A stretch of 64,000 nt of DNA. Source: a virus. This document shows positions 16,453 to 28,000 of this stretch, piece by piece. Each line of letters opens with the position of its first letter. Position 1 is the first letter of the stretch. The position numbers and the translations under genes are program-made. The notes under the pieces are model-generated. The model made no database searches. It saw nothing but the letters and a program-made list of their open reading frames with translations, and was not told the DNA's origin. Location of the stretch: the IMG/VR virus record IMGVR_UViG_3300035188_000277, positions 62,001-126,000 of that record; one strand, given 5' to 3'.

Positions 16453-18369
16453 TTATTCTGGTTTCGCCAAGAATCCATTAAAATACGTTATGTTTCCACC
16501 AGCAACAGTAATATTTCTATCTGAACCAGACCCTTGTTGAACGAAAACTTCGAAATAATCTCCAGCTCCATTAGCATAAGCCAAAGTGCTGACGCTCATA
16601 GACCAAAAATCGTTTGCAAAATTTGTTCCAGAAGAGTTCCATCCACGTTTATACTCGGAACCATTTTTTCTAATAACAATCATACATTCTCCAGTTCCAG
16701 TGCTTCCATCGAATCGAACTGTAGAATTTAGTTGATAATAACCAGCAACTGTTGGTGTAAATCTCGAATTGGCAAAATTATTGTTGGTATCATAATCTTC
16801 TACTTGGAACAATGCCTTTTGCTGACTTCCCGAAGTTATAGTTTGAGTTATACTAGAATTCGGAGCCGCCGAGAACGCTACTATAGTGCTCTTAGCAACA
16901 TAATTTGCTAGATTAGAACTTAGTTGTGCATTAGATACAACATTGGCGGCTGATACCGAACCAACGAAACTAGTATTATTAGATGTTAACGTGGCAACAT
17001 TCGAAGACAACCCAGCAGTTGTTTGGTAGTTAGCTAGATTAGAACTTAGTTGTGCATTAGAAACTACGTTAGCAGCTGGTAGAGACCCAACAAATAGAGT
17101 TGAATTCGCTGTTCCATTAATAGTCTGATTGAACGTTACTGTATTTGTGAACGTATGAGTATTAGTCCAGATAAACTGAGCGTCTGTATTTGCACCAGAA
17201 GCTGCAGGGTTTGAACCCCAATAAACAGCCGAACCATTAGATAGAAGAACTTGTCCAAGAGAACCTAACGAACCATTAGCAGAAACAGAACTGAAAGATA
17301 CAGTGTTGCTGAACGTGTGAACGTTTGTCCAAGTATAAGCAATATCAGCGTTAGCAATAGCAACTTCAAGGGCTGTGTAAATTCCGAATGTTTCAATAAC
17401 AGCGCCATTTGCTGGAGCTGTTGAGAACACGATACTAGATCCAGAAGCAGTATTTGCTTCTACACTTGACATTCTAACGCCGTTCAGATAAACAGAAAGG
17501 CGATTTGCGTTATATGTATTAGAAGAATTGAATACCGTTGTTACACCGTCTGCAGTAAATACGTCAGAAACATAACTTGCCAGAGGGCTGAGGTCTTTTA
17601 TTCCAAATGCATCAATTACAGATCCACTAGTAGGAGCGGTATTGAAAATAATACTATTACCAGAAGAAACATCAATTTCAGAGTTAGAAGCTCTAACGCC
17701 GTTTAAGAAAACATTTAATTTACCAGTGTCGAAACCGCTAGGAAGAGAAAAAGTTGTTTCTGAACCGTCGCCAGAAAAATTATATTTAACGTGAGTTCCG
17801 TCTGTGCCGTCTAATTTATAACCAAAAAATTCAATTAAAGCTCCATTTGCTGGAGCAGTAGTAAACGAAACGTTTGAACCAGAGAAAACGTTTGCTTCTG
17901 AATCATTTAACCTAATACCGTTGACGTAAACGCTTAAATTCTCGCCGTCGTAACCGCCAGTAATAGAGTATTCTGTTTTTACTCCATTACTTATTTCTGA
18001 TTGATTGATGTGCGGGATATCGATTGTGGCGCTGGGATTAGCCCAGTAAGCAGCAGAACCATTTGAAGTTAGAAATAATCCAGTATTACCGTAAGAATTG
18101 GCTGCTTTTAAATAACCTGATAAATCTAAATTTTTAATTATAGCGCTATTATTCGCTCTCAAATCAACGCTATAAATCAAATTAGCAGTCAATTGACCAG
18201 TATGAATAATACCAACGTTTGAACCTAATTCGAAAACTGTGGTTCCATCCGAAGAGAATAATTTTCTATCTGTGAGATTGATTGCAAGCTCGCCAGTTGC
18301 GAGCGTAGAAGTATTAGGGAATTTACCTGCGACTGATGAGCGACGCAGTTTAAAAACTGTATTTGCCAT
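16453..18369 (-). CDS. Tail fibre / virion appendage protein
   Basis: A 638-residue fibre starting MANTVFKLRRSSVAGKFPN, with the KLRRSS..GK and TGELAINLTDRKLFSSDG pattern common at the N-termini of phage structural appendages. The middle holds three copies of a roughly 90-residue module built around LSVYLNGVRMSSVEAN and FSTAPANGAVIETFGI, typical of phage receptor or fibre shafts. The C-terminal 150 residues (from about FSAAPNSSITQ) look like a C1q/TNF-like jelly-roll head: PTVAGYYQLNSTVRFDG, then YFEVFVQQGSGSDRNITV and FNGFLAK at the end. That fold often forms a trimeric binding head. No clear late promoter immediately upstream. Confidence 0.82.
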   Translation of the reverse strand: MANTVFKLRRSSVAGKFPNTSTLATGELAINLTDRKLFSSDGTTVFELGSNVGIIHTGQLTANLIYSVDLRANNSAIIKNLDLSGYLKAANSYGNTGLFLTSNGSAAYWANPSATIDIPHINQSEISNGVKTEYSITGGYDGENLSVYVNGIRLNDSEANVFSGSNVSFTTAPANGALIEFFGYKLDGTDGTHVKYNFSGDGSETTFSLPSGFDTGKLNVFLNGVRASNSEIDVSSGNSIIFNTAPTSGSVIDAFGIKDLSPLASYVSDVFTADGVTTVFNSSNTYNANRLSVYLNGVRMSSVEANTASGSSIVFSTAPANGAVIETFGIYTALEVAIANADIAYTWTNVHTFSNTVSFSSVSANGSLGSLGQVLLSNGSAVYWGSNPAASGANTDAQFIWTNTHTFTNTVTFNQTINGTANSTLFVGSLPAANVVSNAQLSSNLANYQTTAGLSSNVATLTSNNTSFVGSVSAANVVSNAQLSSNLANYVAKSTIVAFSAAPNSSITQTITSGSQQKALFQVEDYDTNNNFANSRFTPTVAGYYQLNSTVRFDGSTGTGECMIVIRKNGSEYKRGWNSSGTNFANDFWSMSVSTLAYANGAGDYFEVFVQQGSGSDRNITVAGGNITYFNGFLAKPE

Positions 18370-18403
18370 TCTAGGCTCTCCAATAACTCAGTATATACTG
18401 AGA

Positions 18404-18931
18404 TTAAAATTCGTCAATTGGTTTCGGGGATTCCTTAATCTTAGGTTTCTTCCCTTTCAATTCTTCATTTTCTTTGAATAATATATTTAGTTCTTCGGTT
18501 TGTCTTTTATATTCTTGTTTTAATTCGTTTATTTCAGAAACAAGGTTGGATCGTTCTTCTTTACATTTCTCAGAATCATTTCTAATTTCAGAAAGTTTTT
18601 TCATCAAATCGTCATATTCTTTCTTTTTATTAGAAAGCATAATTTCTAAATTAGAAACAGTTTTTTCTAATTTTTGTTTTTCAACTGTAACAGCTTCGAC
18701 ACCATTGGCGGCTTGTTGCATCAAATCGTTTTGTATTTCGACCTGTTTCTGAGATTCTTCGTATTTACTAGAAAGCTCGTTAACAGCTCTTGACAAATCT
18801 TCTGTTTTTAATTCATATTCAATATTTCTTCGGAGATGGTCCAGAAGCATTTTTTCTTGCTTCTGGATATATCTCTGTAAAGTATTTACTAGTTCTTCTA
18901 ATCTTTTTACTTGACCTTCCACTTCATCCAT
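18404..18931 (-). CDS. Coiled-coil protein in the fibre block
   Basis: A 175-residue protein that is almost entirely one long predicted coiled coil with heptads of Leu, Ile, Val and Met and many Lys/Glu pairs (for example VKRLEELVNTLQRYIQKQEK). The C-terminus is Lys/Pro-rich and ends in IDEF. No enzymatic motif. Sitting between two fibre genes, it could be a rod-like fibre connector, a whisker-like protein or an assembly chaperone. I cannot choose between these from sequence. Confidence 0.75.
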   Translation of the reverse strand: MDEVEGQVKRLEELVNTLQRYIQKQEKMLLDHLRRNIEYELKTEDLSRAVNELSSKYEESQKQVEIQNDLMQQAANGVEAVTVEKQKLEKTVSNLEIMLSNKKKEYDDLMKKLSEIRNDSEKCKEERSNLVSEINELKQEYKRQTEELNILFKENEELKGKKPKIKESPKPIDEF

Positions 18932-18949
18932 AGTATAATATTCCTGTCG

Positions 18950-20590
18950 TTAGAAAGAACCACCATCTAGTACGTCATATATCAATGCTGTTCCATTAGA
19001 TTGTAGAACATATCCACTTGTTCCAAGAGCTAGTCTATCGTAACCATTTGATGTGTTACCTACTAGGATAGACTGACTTACTGTATTTTTCCAACCAGTA
19101 CCACCCTCTGTTCCTGCAAGAGCAGTAGATAGGGTTAGGGTATTAGCAACAATACCAACAGCAAAAGTAGAATTAGCTACTAGATTTGCTGATGATGAAT
19201 TGGTTGTTAGACCACCAGAATTTAAATAGGTATGTAGAACTGCTAGTGTAAATCCATTAGCAGCAGTATTAACATGGTTATTACCTGAAAGCTCTTGCTC
19301 AGAATTAGTGAATAAACGCCATTCACCGTCAGTGTAAGAACGATAGAAACCAGTGTGTCTTTCAGTAACACCGTCAAAGTAATTAGCAGCAAGACCGATA
19401 TCTACAAGATCGCTAGTATAGTTATTACCAGCTAGGTAGATCATAGGATCAGAGATAACGACTGATTGAACGTTAGTTGTTACTAGATTACCAGTAACAA
19501 AGATATCTCCGCCAACGTAAACAGAATTATCGAAATGACCTTCCACACCGTGAACATTACCGGCATGCATTTCATTCCATCTAAGCGTATTGTTACCAAC
19601 ATTATATGTTAGATTAGCGGAAGGAATGATGTTTGTATTAACTGCTGCAGTAATTGTAAGAATATCTGAGAAAGAATCACCAATTACAACGTTACCAGTT
19701 GTTGATAGTTTTCCAGTAACAACATTAGCAAATGTTACACTATCGGAAGTTCCGACTGGCTGACCAATACTAACACCAGTAGAATTTACTGTAACACCAG
19801 TTCCGGCATCAACCCATACACCAGAAGAGTTAGAAACTAGACCACCGTCTAGACCAGCCTTAACTGCAACAGTTGAAGCATTTACTTCAACACCGTTACC
19901 AGCGCCAACATCTAGAGTTACTGTGCCTTCTGTACCACCACCGTTTAGACCGTCACCAGCTACAACTGCAGTGATAACATCAGATGCTGGATCTCTCCAG
20001 TATACACTAGTACCATTTGAATGAAGAACTTGACCGTTCGAACCGATAGAACCGTTGGCGTCAATACCAACAGAAGAACCAATGAATAGTCTGGTAGAAT
20101 TAGCTACAAGGGAAGAACCAACCTGGAATGTAGCAGCGTTAACAGTAGTTGTTAGAATTGTGTTCGAAACTGCAAGAGTGTTCGAACCCTTATCGAAAGT
20201 AAATCCAGCAGAAGCATTAGCTACGCCTGAATCGTTGAACTGAACTTGCGTGTTAGAACCAGTAGTACCAGTTCCCCAATAAACTGTAGAGCCATTAGAA
20301 ACTAGAACCTGACCAGCTGTTCCAGTAGATCCATTAGCGGAAAGAGCGCCAACGACTGCATTAGCTACAATAACTTTATCGATACCACCAGTAGCATTAG
20401 CTACTAGAGCATGAGAATTGGTAAGTGTACCTGGATACTGAGCACCACCAATACGAAGAACACCAGAACCATCTGGAAGACCAATGTGGAGCGTATTAGA
20501 GGCTTGCGTGAACGCCAATTCACCGTTTGATAAGCCTGATACAACTGCGTTAGCTACCGAACGTTTGATTTGAATCTTATTATTAGCCAT
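18950..20590 (-). CDS. Tail fibre protein with repeated SNG-VYW modules
   Basis: A 546-residue fibre. The N-terminus MANNKIQIKRSVANAVVSGL followed by LSNGELAFTQASNTLHIGLPDG is a common phage-appendage attachment start. Modules of the form GQVLVSNGSTVYW occur at about residues 95 and 195, and a last variant near the C-terminus (GYVLQSNGTALIYD) runs into the terminal DGGSF. A section near residues 385-440 (DPMIYLAGNNYTSDLVDIGL, then RHTGFYRSYTDGEWRLF) has a counterpart in the fibre at 14141 (AMIYLNANNTIANPDIGF, then FFRDASDGIWKVF), so the two fibres share a shaft domain. A late-type promoter is upstream. Confidence 0.83.
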   Translation of the reverse strand: MANNKIQIKRSVANAVVSGLSNGELAFTQASNTLHIGLPDGSGVLRIGGAQYPGTLTNSHALVANATGGIDKVIVANAVVGALSANGSTGTAGQVLVSNGSTVYWGTGTTGSNTQVQFNDSGVANASAGFTFDKGSNTLAVSNTILTTTVNAATFQVGSSLVANSTRLFIGSSVGIDANGSIGSNGQVLHSNGTSVYWRDPASDVITAVVAGDGLNGGGTEGTVTLDVGAGNGVEVNASTVAVKAGLDGGLVSNSSGVWVDAGTGVTVNSTGVSIGQPVGTSDSVTFANVVTGKLSTTGNVVIGDSFSDILTITAAVNTNIIPSANLTYNVGNNTLRWNEMHAGNVHGVEGHFDNSVYVGGDIFVTGNLVTTNVQSVVISDPMIYLAGNNYTSDLVDIGLAANYFDGVTERHTGFYRSYTDGEWRLFTNSEQELSGNNHVNTAANGFTLAVLHTYLNSGGLTTNSSSANLVANSTFAVGIVANTLTLSTALAGTEGGTGWKNTVSQSILVGNTSNGYDRLALGTSGYVLQSNGTALIYDVLDGGSF

Positions 20591-20616
20591 TAGATGGTCC
20601 TTTTGTTATTTTTATC

Positions 20617-20625
20617 TATTTATTA
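20617..20625 (-). promoter_or_regulatory. Late-type promoter before fibre gene at 18950
   Basis: TAATAAATA on the minus strand 27 bases before the fibre ATG, followed by GATAAAA, the same context as at the tail tube gene. Confidence 0.65.
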
Positions 20626-20626
20626 T

Positions 20627-20887
20627 TTAAAAAGTCCCACCGTCCAGGTCGCCCACGATATCGGTCATATTCAATTTCTGGACTATATATTTGTCGGTGA
20701 CAGAATCGTATACTGGAACCGCTCCAGATGTTTCTCCGCTAGGAGATACGTCTTTAAGCGCATCTAGTCTATCGACTCCAGAATTAATAGTAGGGACGCT
20801 TTTTAACGTAACTGGGTTTGTGGGGTTAATCACCCCAGTAGAAGATTTTCTAGAAATAGAGACGTTTATGGTTTTGTTTATTGACAT
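20627..20887 (-). CDS. Small structural protein ending DGGTF
   Basis: An 86-residue Ser/Val-rich protein. Its last section (VPVYDSVTDKYIVQKLN, then GDLDGGTF) resembles the C-terminal module of the neighbouring 546-residue fibre, which ends VLDGGSF. This looks like a stand-alone copy of the terminal attachment or assembly module. Known homologues are only small structural proteins of marine T4-like phages, as far as I recall; no function is assigned. Two-base spacing to the upstream gene indicates one transcript. Confidence 0.7.
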   Translation of the reverse strand: MSINKTINVSISRKSSTGVINPTNPVTLKSVPTINSGVDRLDALKDVSPSGETSGAVPVYDSVTDKYIVQKLNMTDIVGDLDGGTF

Positions 20888-20889
20888 CT

Positions 20890-21222
20890 TTATCTCGTTA
20901 CATTAGGCGTTACAGTTACGATACCTTCAATAATTCTAGAAGTTGTATTTCCCGCAGCTTCGGTGACTTCTACATCGTAGACATATCTTCCAGCGGTTAG
21001 GTTTGCAGTCTGTCCGGCTGTTAAAGAAAGAGTTATAGTTCCTGCCACTGTGTTAACAGAAGAAGAAAAAGATATTGAATTAGAAGAAGTATACCATTTT
21101 CTCATTTGAGAATTAGCAGTGTATCCTGCTAGATTTAAAATATCGCCGTTCTCGTCGGTCAAATCTAGAGTAACTTCGTATGTAGCGCCTTGGTCTATTA
21201 CTAGATTAGCTTTTGTTGCCAT
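20890..21222 (-). CDS. Small Ig-like virion protein
   Basis: A 110-residue all-beta protein: LVIDQGATYEVTLDLTDENG, then GYTANSQMRKWY, and RYVYDVEVTEAAG near the end. This pattern is a small immunoglobulin-like or BppU-N-like domain found beside fibre and baseplate genes in many phages. It probably serves as an adaptor or decoration subunit. The start overlaps the upstream stop by one base. Confidence 0.75.
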   Translation of the reverse strand: MATKANLVIDQGATYEVTLDLTDENGDILNLAGYTANSQMRKWYTSSNSISFSSSVNTVAGTITLSLTAGQTANLTAGRYVYDVEVTEAAGNTTSRIIEGIVTVTPNVTR

Positions 21223-21812
21223 TACACTGTTAACCTTGTTGTCTTGACTGTTAATGGTGTCACAGCTGTATTAACATATAGTCTTACAGTACCAGCGCTA
21301 ATATTAGCATTAAATACAACGAATGTGGTGTTAGAACCTATCGTAGCATATTCTGTAGAATAAACGCCAGATCCATCCTGTACCAAAGTTATTTTGGTTG
21401 CCATAACTTTGCTGTTAGAAGAATCGTTTACAGCGATAACGTAGTCGGCAGCGGAATAATCAGCTGCAGAAAATGAGTCAATAAGAGTCCAACCTGTAGA
21501 AGAAACAGCTGTAGTTATTTTGGATCCGCCAGTTTCCACCCAACTTCCGTTAGCGTTTAGGTAATATTTTCCAGCATTCTGAATAGTTGAGTTGGCAGGA
21601 ATAATAGCTACGTTGACAGAAGAGTTACCAACAGAAACAACGTTAGCAGTAAATGTGCCGCTAAGAACAGCGTTACCAGAAGTAACGTTATTATTTCCGG
21701 TGCTATCAGAAGTTAATACAGCGCCAGAAGTATGATACGCTAATTCGTTTACTCTATTAATAAAGTATTCCCAAGTATTCGTATTGGCGGTATTAGCTAC
21801 TGTAATTGACAT
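21222..21812 (-). CDS. Virion-associated beta-structured protein
   Basis: A 196-residue protein. The N-terminus (ANTANTNTWEYFINRVNELA) is typical of phage appendage proteins from marine T4-like phages, and the rest is beta-rich with Ser/Thr/Asn. The second half (SWVETGGSKITTAVSSTGWT, then IDSFSAADYSAADYVIAVND) resembles fibre-tip modules. No enzyme motif. It sits between a 110-residue Ig-like protein and a small helical protein with overlapping or nearly touching ends. Confidence 0.72.
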   Translation of the reverse strand: MSITVANTANTNTWEYFINRVNELAYHTSGAVLTSDSTGNNNVTSGNAVLSGTFTANVVSVGNSSVNVAIIPANSTIQNAGKYYLNANGSWVETGGSKITTAVSSTGWTLIDSFSAADYSAADYVIAVNDSSNSKVMATKITLVQDGSGVYSTEYATIGSNTTFVVFNANISAGTVRLYVNTAVTPLTVKTTRLTV

Positions 21813-21815
21813 GTA

Positions 21816-22016
21816 TTATTTTCCGTTTTCTACCAGCTGCAGTAAAAGATTCTTAACTTCGTCTATGCTAGACTCAATTTTCTTAATTCTATCTTCATGA
21901 GTGGTTACATTTCTCATGATTTCCCTTTGACGTTTATAAGCAGCCAATCCAGTATTATCCACATTTATCAGAGCGCCTGGATTGTTTTTCTGTCTAATGT
22001 ACTCTTTAGTTTCCAT
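21816..22016 (-). CDS. Small helical protein before DUF4815-type gene product
   Basis: A 66-residue charged protein with a helical C-terminal half (RIKKIESSIDEVKNLLLQLV) of coiled-coil type. It lies three bases after the 2003-residue structural gene and three bases before the next gene. Function unknown; a short coiled-coil connector or chaperone is possible. Confidence 0.65.
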   Translation of the reverse strand: METKEYIRQKNNPGALINVDNTGLAAYKRQREIMRNVTTHEDRIKKIESSIDEVKNLLLQLVENGK

Positions 22017-22019
22017 TTA

Positions 22020-25000
22020 TTACACCATTAGGGCTATGCCACGAAGATCGTCAATCTTAGGTACAAAGACTCCGCTTGTACTTAGTAGAACGATTTTGAT
22101 GGCGAAAGTTTTATAATCAATATATCTAGCGCCAGAGTCATTGTAATACTCAATCTGACCAAAATTAGCAGCGTTAGCAAATGCTCTGTTAACACGAGGA
22201 CCAGAAATAGTATGAACTTCTCCTGCGCCAGTTCTTGACTCAGTCAAATTAACGTTAGCGCCGCCTGGAGTGTTTGCCAGAGCAATTGCCGAAGAATTAG
22301 CAAAAGAGATATAATAATAACTATTTGCTGTTAGTCCACCAATTGCAGTGTTTGATGCTGGTACAGCGTAGTATACCTTATCGCCCACAGTAAATGTAGA
22401 ATTAGCAGCTTCAAGAGCAATTGTTTCGTTTGTATTGCTTACACCAGTTGTATTAGCTGTAATGTTATACGAAGAATAACCTACAGATGTTGGAAGAGTA
22501 TAAACAAATTCCTTGAAATCAAAACGATCGATCGGGCTGCAATATAGCTCGGCGCTATCGTTTGTCATTTTTGTCCATGCCTTATCTTGTAGACCTTCTG
22601 GATCTGAAGAAGATAGGTATTTGACATAAACTTCAACGTCAGTGTTATATGGACGATATGCTGATAGATATAGTTTCATATCTTCAGAATCCTGACCATC
22701 AGCTAGAACAATTGGCTGGCTGATGTAACGACATACAGCGTTACCGTTTCCAGTGTCTTCGCCATAGCTGCTGAAGTTGATTGTGTTATTAAGAATCTTT
22801 ACGCCTTTTCTTGAAATATCAATAGCTGGCGAAACATACTTCTGAACACAAGTTAGTTCGTTCTTAATAGTTACAGATTTATCTGTTCCTAGAATTCCAG
22901 GCTCGTTTGAACGGCTGTAAACAACTCTTTCGTAGTCTAGCATTTCTCTTTCAACATCGAAATCTAGAGCGTTGTAATCTGTATCAACGACTCCTGAATT
23001 AGAAGAGCCTTTGAACGAAGTTGTTATTGCTGTGCCAAGAGGAGTAATAGTTGAGAATCTTGGAACAATTGCATGATACGCTTTATTATCAATGGTCGAA
23101 ATAGTAGCAGTAGCAATCAATGTATTTGAATTTGCTGATGCTTCTGCAGTATTTCCAGCAGTTCTGAATCTGAAGAAACCAATCTTCTGACCAGCCGCAA
23201 AAGTTCCAGTAGAACTATCAAGTATCATCTGATTATTTGCGATATCAATTGACTGAAGCGAACCATGAATTAATGCTGGGCTATTAATAATAGCGTTTGA
23301 AGAAGCATTAATTACATAAACTTCATCGCCACCAGCGGAAGATGGAATAACCAAAGAGTTAGCCAAAGCGACACCAGTATATGTAATATACTCGTCGTTT
23401 TCGTTGTTAAAATATGCCTGACCTGTACCAACAGTAAAGTTAGCAACGTAAAGGTTGAACTTTACGTCCTCTCTTGGTAGAGCTGTCCAAGTTCTGGCGT
23501 TTGATGAACGGAATGATTCGCCAGTATATGGATTTAGACCAATCTGCGATTTAGTTGTTACGTCGAAATCGCCAAGCTCTGCAACCCACATTCTATAATC
23601 TGGGCTGCTTGATTCTGGTTCTACCCAGAAGGCGTAATCAGTGTTACCAGATAGATAAATTGGCTCGTTGAACGTAAAGGTTGTAGCTACGTTAGCTGTA
23701 TCAGAAACATTAACATTATTAGCATCGAGACGACCCCAACCATAAATCTTATTGTTGTCTGGTAGCCCAGCGTTCATTCCACAGACAACGACACGAATAC
23801 CGTCGTTCTGATCTTTAGACTTGAAGAACAGATCAACCTTAGTTGCGAAAACGCCGCTTTCTTGTTGTGGTGATTCTACCTTGAATGACTGAGCGATAGG
23901 ATCACGGAAATAAGTTGTTGTGTAGTTATAGGCATAGCAAGTTCTTACATCAGGAGTAATAGTTGTGATTGTTGCTTCTTGACTTGTTGTTGTAATATTA
24001 CTTGCAACATAAGTCCCTGATGCCTTAGAAAGAGCAGCATCGTCGCCGTAAACCAAGCTATCAGTGTCCATAACCATGAATCTTCTCTCACCAACACGGA
24101 ACTGGTTGGCAGGAATATTGAAGACGCCGAATACGTTACCAAATTGGTCTGAGTAAATTGGATCGCCAAAGTTTGCAGTTCTTTTAACAACAGCGGCTGG
24201 ATTTGTTGTCTGCGCTGCTGCAGATACTATAGCTGAAGTAGTAATTCCTAGACCAACATTAAGAGTTCCTGCTGCACAATAGGCGTCAACAGGGGTCTCG
24301 TCAAAATAACAATACATTCTTGACGAAGGCTTAACGCCAGTAGCAATAAATGCGATTGTCTTAGACTTAATATATGGCTGAACAGCAATATCAGTTAGGA
24401 ACTTGCCTAGCTCCACAGTATTAGTCATTGGAACATACCAATGAGTTGTTACTAGCTGTTGCCAATAAGTTGTTTGACCTGAATAGATATTACCAGTCTG
24501 AGCGTAAACTTGCCATGGTCCGTAATGTGAACCCCAGATGTTACCAGCTTCGCCCAATTCTACGAATGGCTGCATCAAATCTAAAACAGCATCAGCGTTC
24601 GGAATCTGAGTTTCATCTTTATTCATATCATAATTTGGATAAAGATTTAGAGTTCCATTCCAAGACCAAATATCTTGGTTGTTGTTTCTAAATTTCGTAG
24701 CATATGGCTGTAGAATATATGCTTCGTGAGTGTATGGTCTAGTAACAAGTTTACCAGTTAATGTTACACCAGTGCTTGTGGTATTGTTATATGCTAGATC
24801 AATATCGTATTGAGAATATGTTGGACGACCGTGACCGTAACGAACATCAATCGACCATCTGTATCCAGGATCGTCTGCCTGAGCGAACAGGTGAGAAGTC
24901 ATAGGATCAGCAAATATACCGTTCTTGAAACGATTTAGACCAGCAGCGTCTGGAACCTGGATATTCTGTGTTTTCTGTTCCAACTGGTTTAGAGTTGTAT

Positions 25001-28000
25001 AATATTCTAGTCTCTTAATTCTCTGATCAAGCTGTCCAATATCCTTCATAGTATAAACTCTATTTGAAGTGATAGTGGTTCTTACAGCTAGATCTTTTCT
25101 CTTGTAAGTTTCAAGTTCACGAGCATTTAGAGTTGGGAACGGAGCAACGTTAGCTGCTGCGATAACCATAGAATCAATTTCAGGATTTGGATTCTTTGGA
25201 TCTTCTGAAGGAACGCCTTGAATAACACCAAGCTGACCAGACTGGCTGATAGTGATAAGATCCATACGCCCTAGGAAGTATTCGATATCAGCCTGGAAAT
25301 TAGAATCAGGCTCTGATAGATATGAGAATGTTCCGCTAATGAATGAGTTAGTTGTGGCTGGATTTACAGTGGCCCCAGCCATAGTGGTTGAACTGTTAGC
25401 AGTATTGGCTTTATACGCACGGAAATCTACTGAATCTCTTAGATCGTAAGTAGAGCTTCCAGTTTTATAAGTTGGTATTTCAGCCCAAGAAATAGTTGTA
25501 TTGTTTACTGCTGAATTTGTAGTTGGATAAGAATCTACAGAGAAGAATCCAATACCGTTGTTTAGATTAGCAGTGAAGTGATCGACTTCGACTGTTAGAT
25601 ATGGAGTTGAAGCAAGATATCCAGTATATTCTGGTCTTAATATAAGAGTTCCGTGATCATAGTAATCATCTTTTTGACCAGAAGACAACACGAAATATCT
25701 TGTAATATTTTCGGCTGTTGTATTTGAGTAAGAAGAATTCGTTGAACCCCAAACATTTCTTAACTTGATAACATCAGGAAGACCAAGAATCCATGGCCCT
25801 GTAAACCCAGAAGCGTTATTTGCTAGGTTTAGCTTAACATATCTATTTTTATTGACGTCTTTTTTAGCCTGTGTTGCTTGACTTCTTCTCATCTTATACT
25901 GAACTGTCATAGCAGTTGTAGATGTAGTCAATGGAAGAGAAGAATTAGCAGAACCAGTGCTAATATCGAAAGTTGTAGAGCTAGTGATATTTACGTAACG
26001 ACTACCTGGATAAGTTGCATCTAGAGGAACTTCATATCCAACTGGATAGAACTTAGCAACATTTGCAGAAGCATTAGTTACGGTACAATTTGCATTTAAG
26101 GTCATAACAGTGCTATTTGTAGAAACAATTCTACGATAATCCACTGTTCCGGAACCACCAGAGAAAATCTTAATATATTCGCCGTTAGCAAAATAAGTTG
26201 TTAGATTTGTGCCAGTAAGAGTAGTAGTTGTGCTACTTACACCAAAAGAACCACCAATGTTGATAGTAGTAGCGTTTGCTTTGAATGTTACAATAAATTC
26301 ATTTTCTAGCGTATCACCAAGTTGGAATGGATAAGACCCTTGATAGCCAAGAGTGTCTGTTCCACCAGCATAAGAAGAATTTGATGTTACAGAAAGAATA
26401 CCAAGATTTGATAGATTGGCAGTTGATGTTGCTCTGAAATAGAACTCAGAAGCATTAACAGCGCCATTTGAACTTCTAAGAGTTCTTAATGCCTTTTTAC
26501 CAAATGGGAATACTAGATTAGTTCTACCGCTTTGATTTAGAAACGCAGTTGTAGAAGAGTTAGCAATATCAGCACGGAATTCGCCATATGTATTAATTGA
26601 CGAATTGGCGATAATAGCTTTGGCGTCGTTCATGAAGCTCTTGCCGCTATTCATTGCAATATCAGTCAAGTAAATACGGTAAGTTGTTCCTGGAAGACCT
26701 GGATCGCCTTCATCATGAACGACCTGTTTTACCTTGGCGGTGCCGATCTTAGAACCATTCAAAGTGTAATCTGCTACACCAACAGAGATAGTTGACTGCT
26801 GAGTGTCATAAAGATCTACAGTAATGAAGTTAGAAAAGTCAAGCGCACCCATAACTTCATTTGCATATACGAAGTTGCCATAGTTTGTAGTGATTACCTG
26901 AGAGTTTGCTTCTCTTGTAGTGATAGCCTTATCGGTGTCAACTTTAAGAGAAGAAATAAAATCTACTCGTTTACCATGAACGTAGCCTGTGCCTGTTGAA
27001 ACTTCATAGGCAAAAGCGTCTGTGTTTGAGGTGTTGGCTGCATAAGTTGCTTCCACCTGGAATGGTTTGGTTACATAATCACCAGATTCTTCGAAAGTTC
27101 TGGTGTTAAGAAAATCACCAAGAACAGAATATGGATCTGATTCTCTGTTTAGAACGATTTCATTGGTGATATTTGAAAATTCGAAAGCAATAAAGAATGA
27201 TTCGTTATTTGCTACTTCTGTTCTTAGTCTTGAAACCAACGTTGGTGTCAACTTTAGACGATGCGCTCCGGGAGCGTTTTCGTTAGAATAACCAAGGGCG
27301 TTATCTAATAGTGATGTGTCTTCGTTTTCTGTTACAATTGATTCAGCTGTCTCGAACCCTACAACATATCCAGAAACGTTTGTACTATAATCACTTACGA
27401 CTACTGTCTGTTGGTTAACCTTTTGGAAGAAACCTTTTTGGAACACCCAACCATCTTCGATTGTTAATCCATATCCCTTACCAACAGCGTTAACAGAGGT
27501 GTTTGTTGAAATAACGTAAATTGAATTGATTAAATTGTTAGCGTCAATAACACCGAGTTTAGATTGATTTTCGTCGTAAATATTAATCAATTCGCCATTA
27601 GCGAATGTAGTGTTTCCGTTAATACCAGTGTTTAAGTATTTTAAATGAAAACGATTAGTGTCTGGATAATTAACTTCTAGGCCAGCTGTGGTAACCATAG
27701 CCACAGCTCTAACGTTTGAAGACTGACCTACAAGAAGGCACTGATTGTTTACAGAAGTAAATACAGCGTTAGCGTTAGCAGTGAAATTGTCAGCTACACG
27801 AACGAAATCGAAACTCTTAATTGTGGTTGGCGCACACCCGTCTACCACGCTACCGTCGCTAAGAATTCTATTACCAAATTTGTCAATTTGGTTTTGGAGC
27901 ATGGTCTGAACTTGTGTTAGCTCACGAGCCTGAACCGCTACAGTTGGGCGGAAAAGAATTCTATAATACTGCTTATTTTCGTTATAATCGTCGAAATAAG

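Noticed and set aside
23945-24190. Minus-strand ORF within the 2003-residue gene
   Set aside because: Frame shadow; the long gene runs through without interruption.
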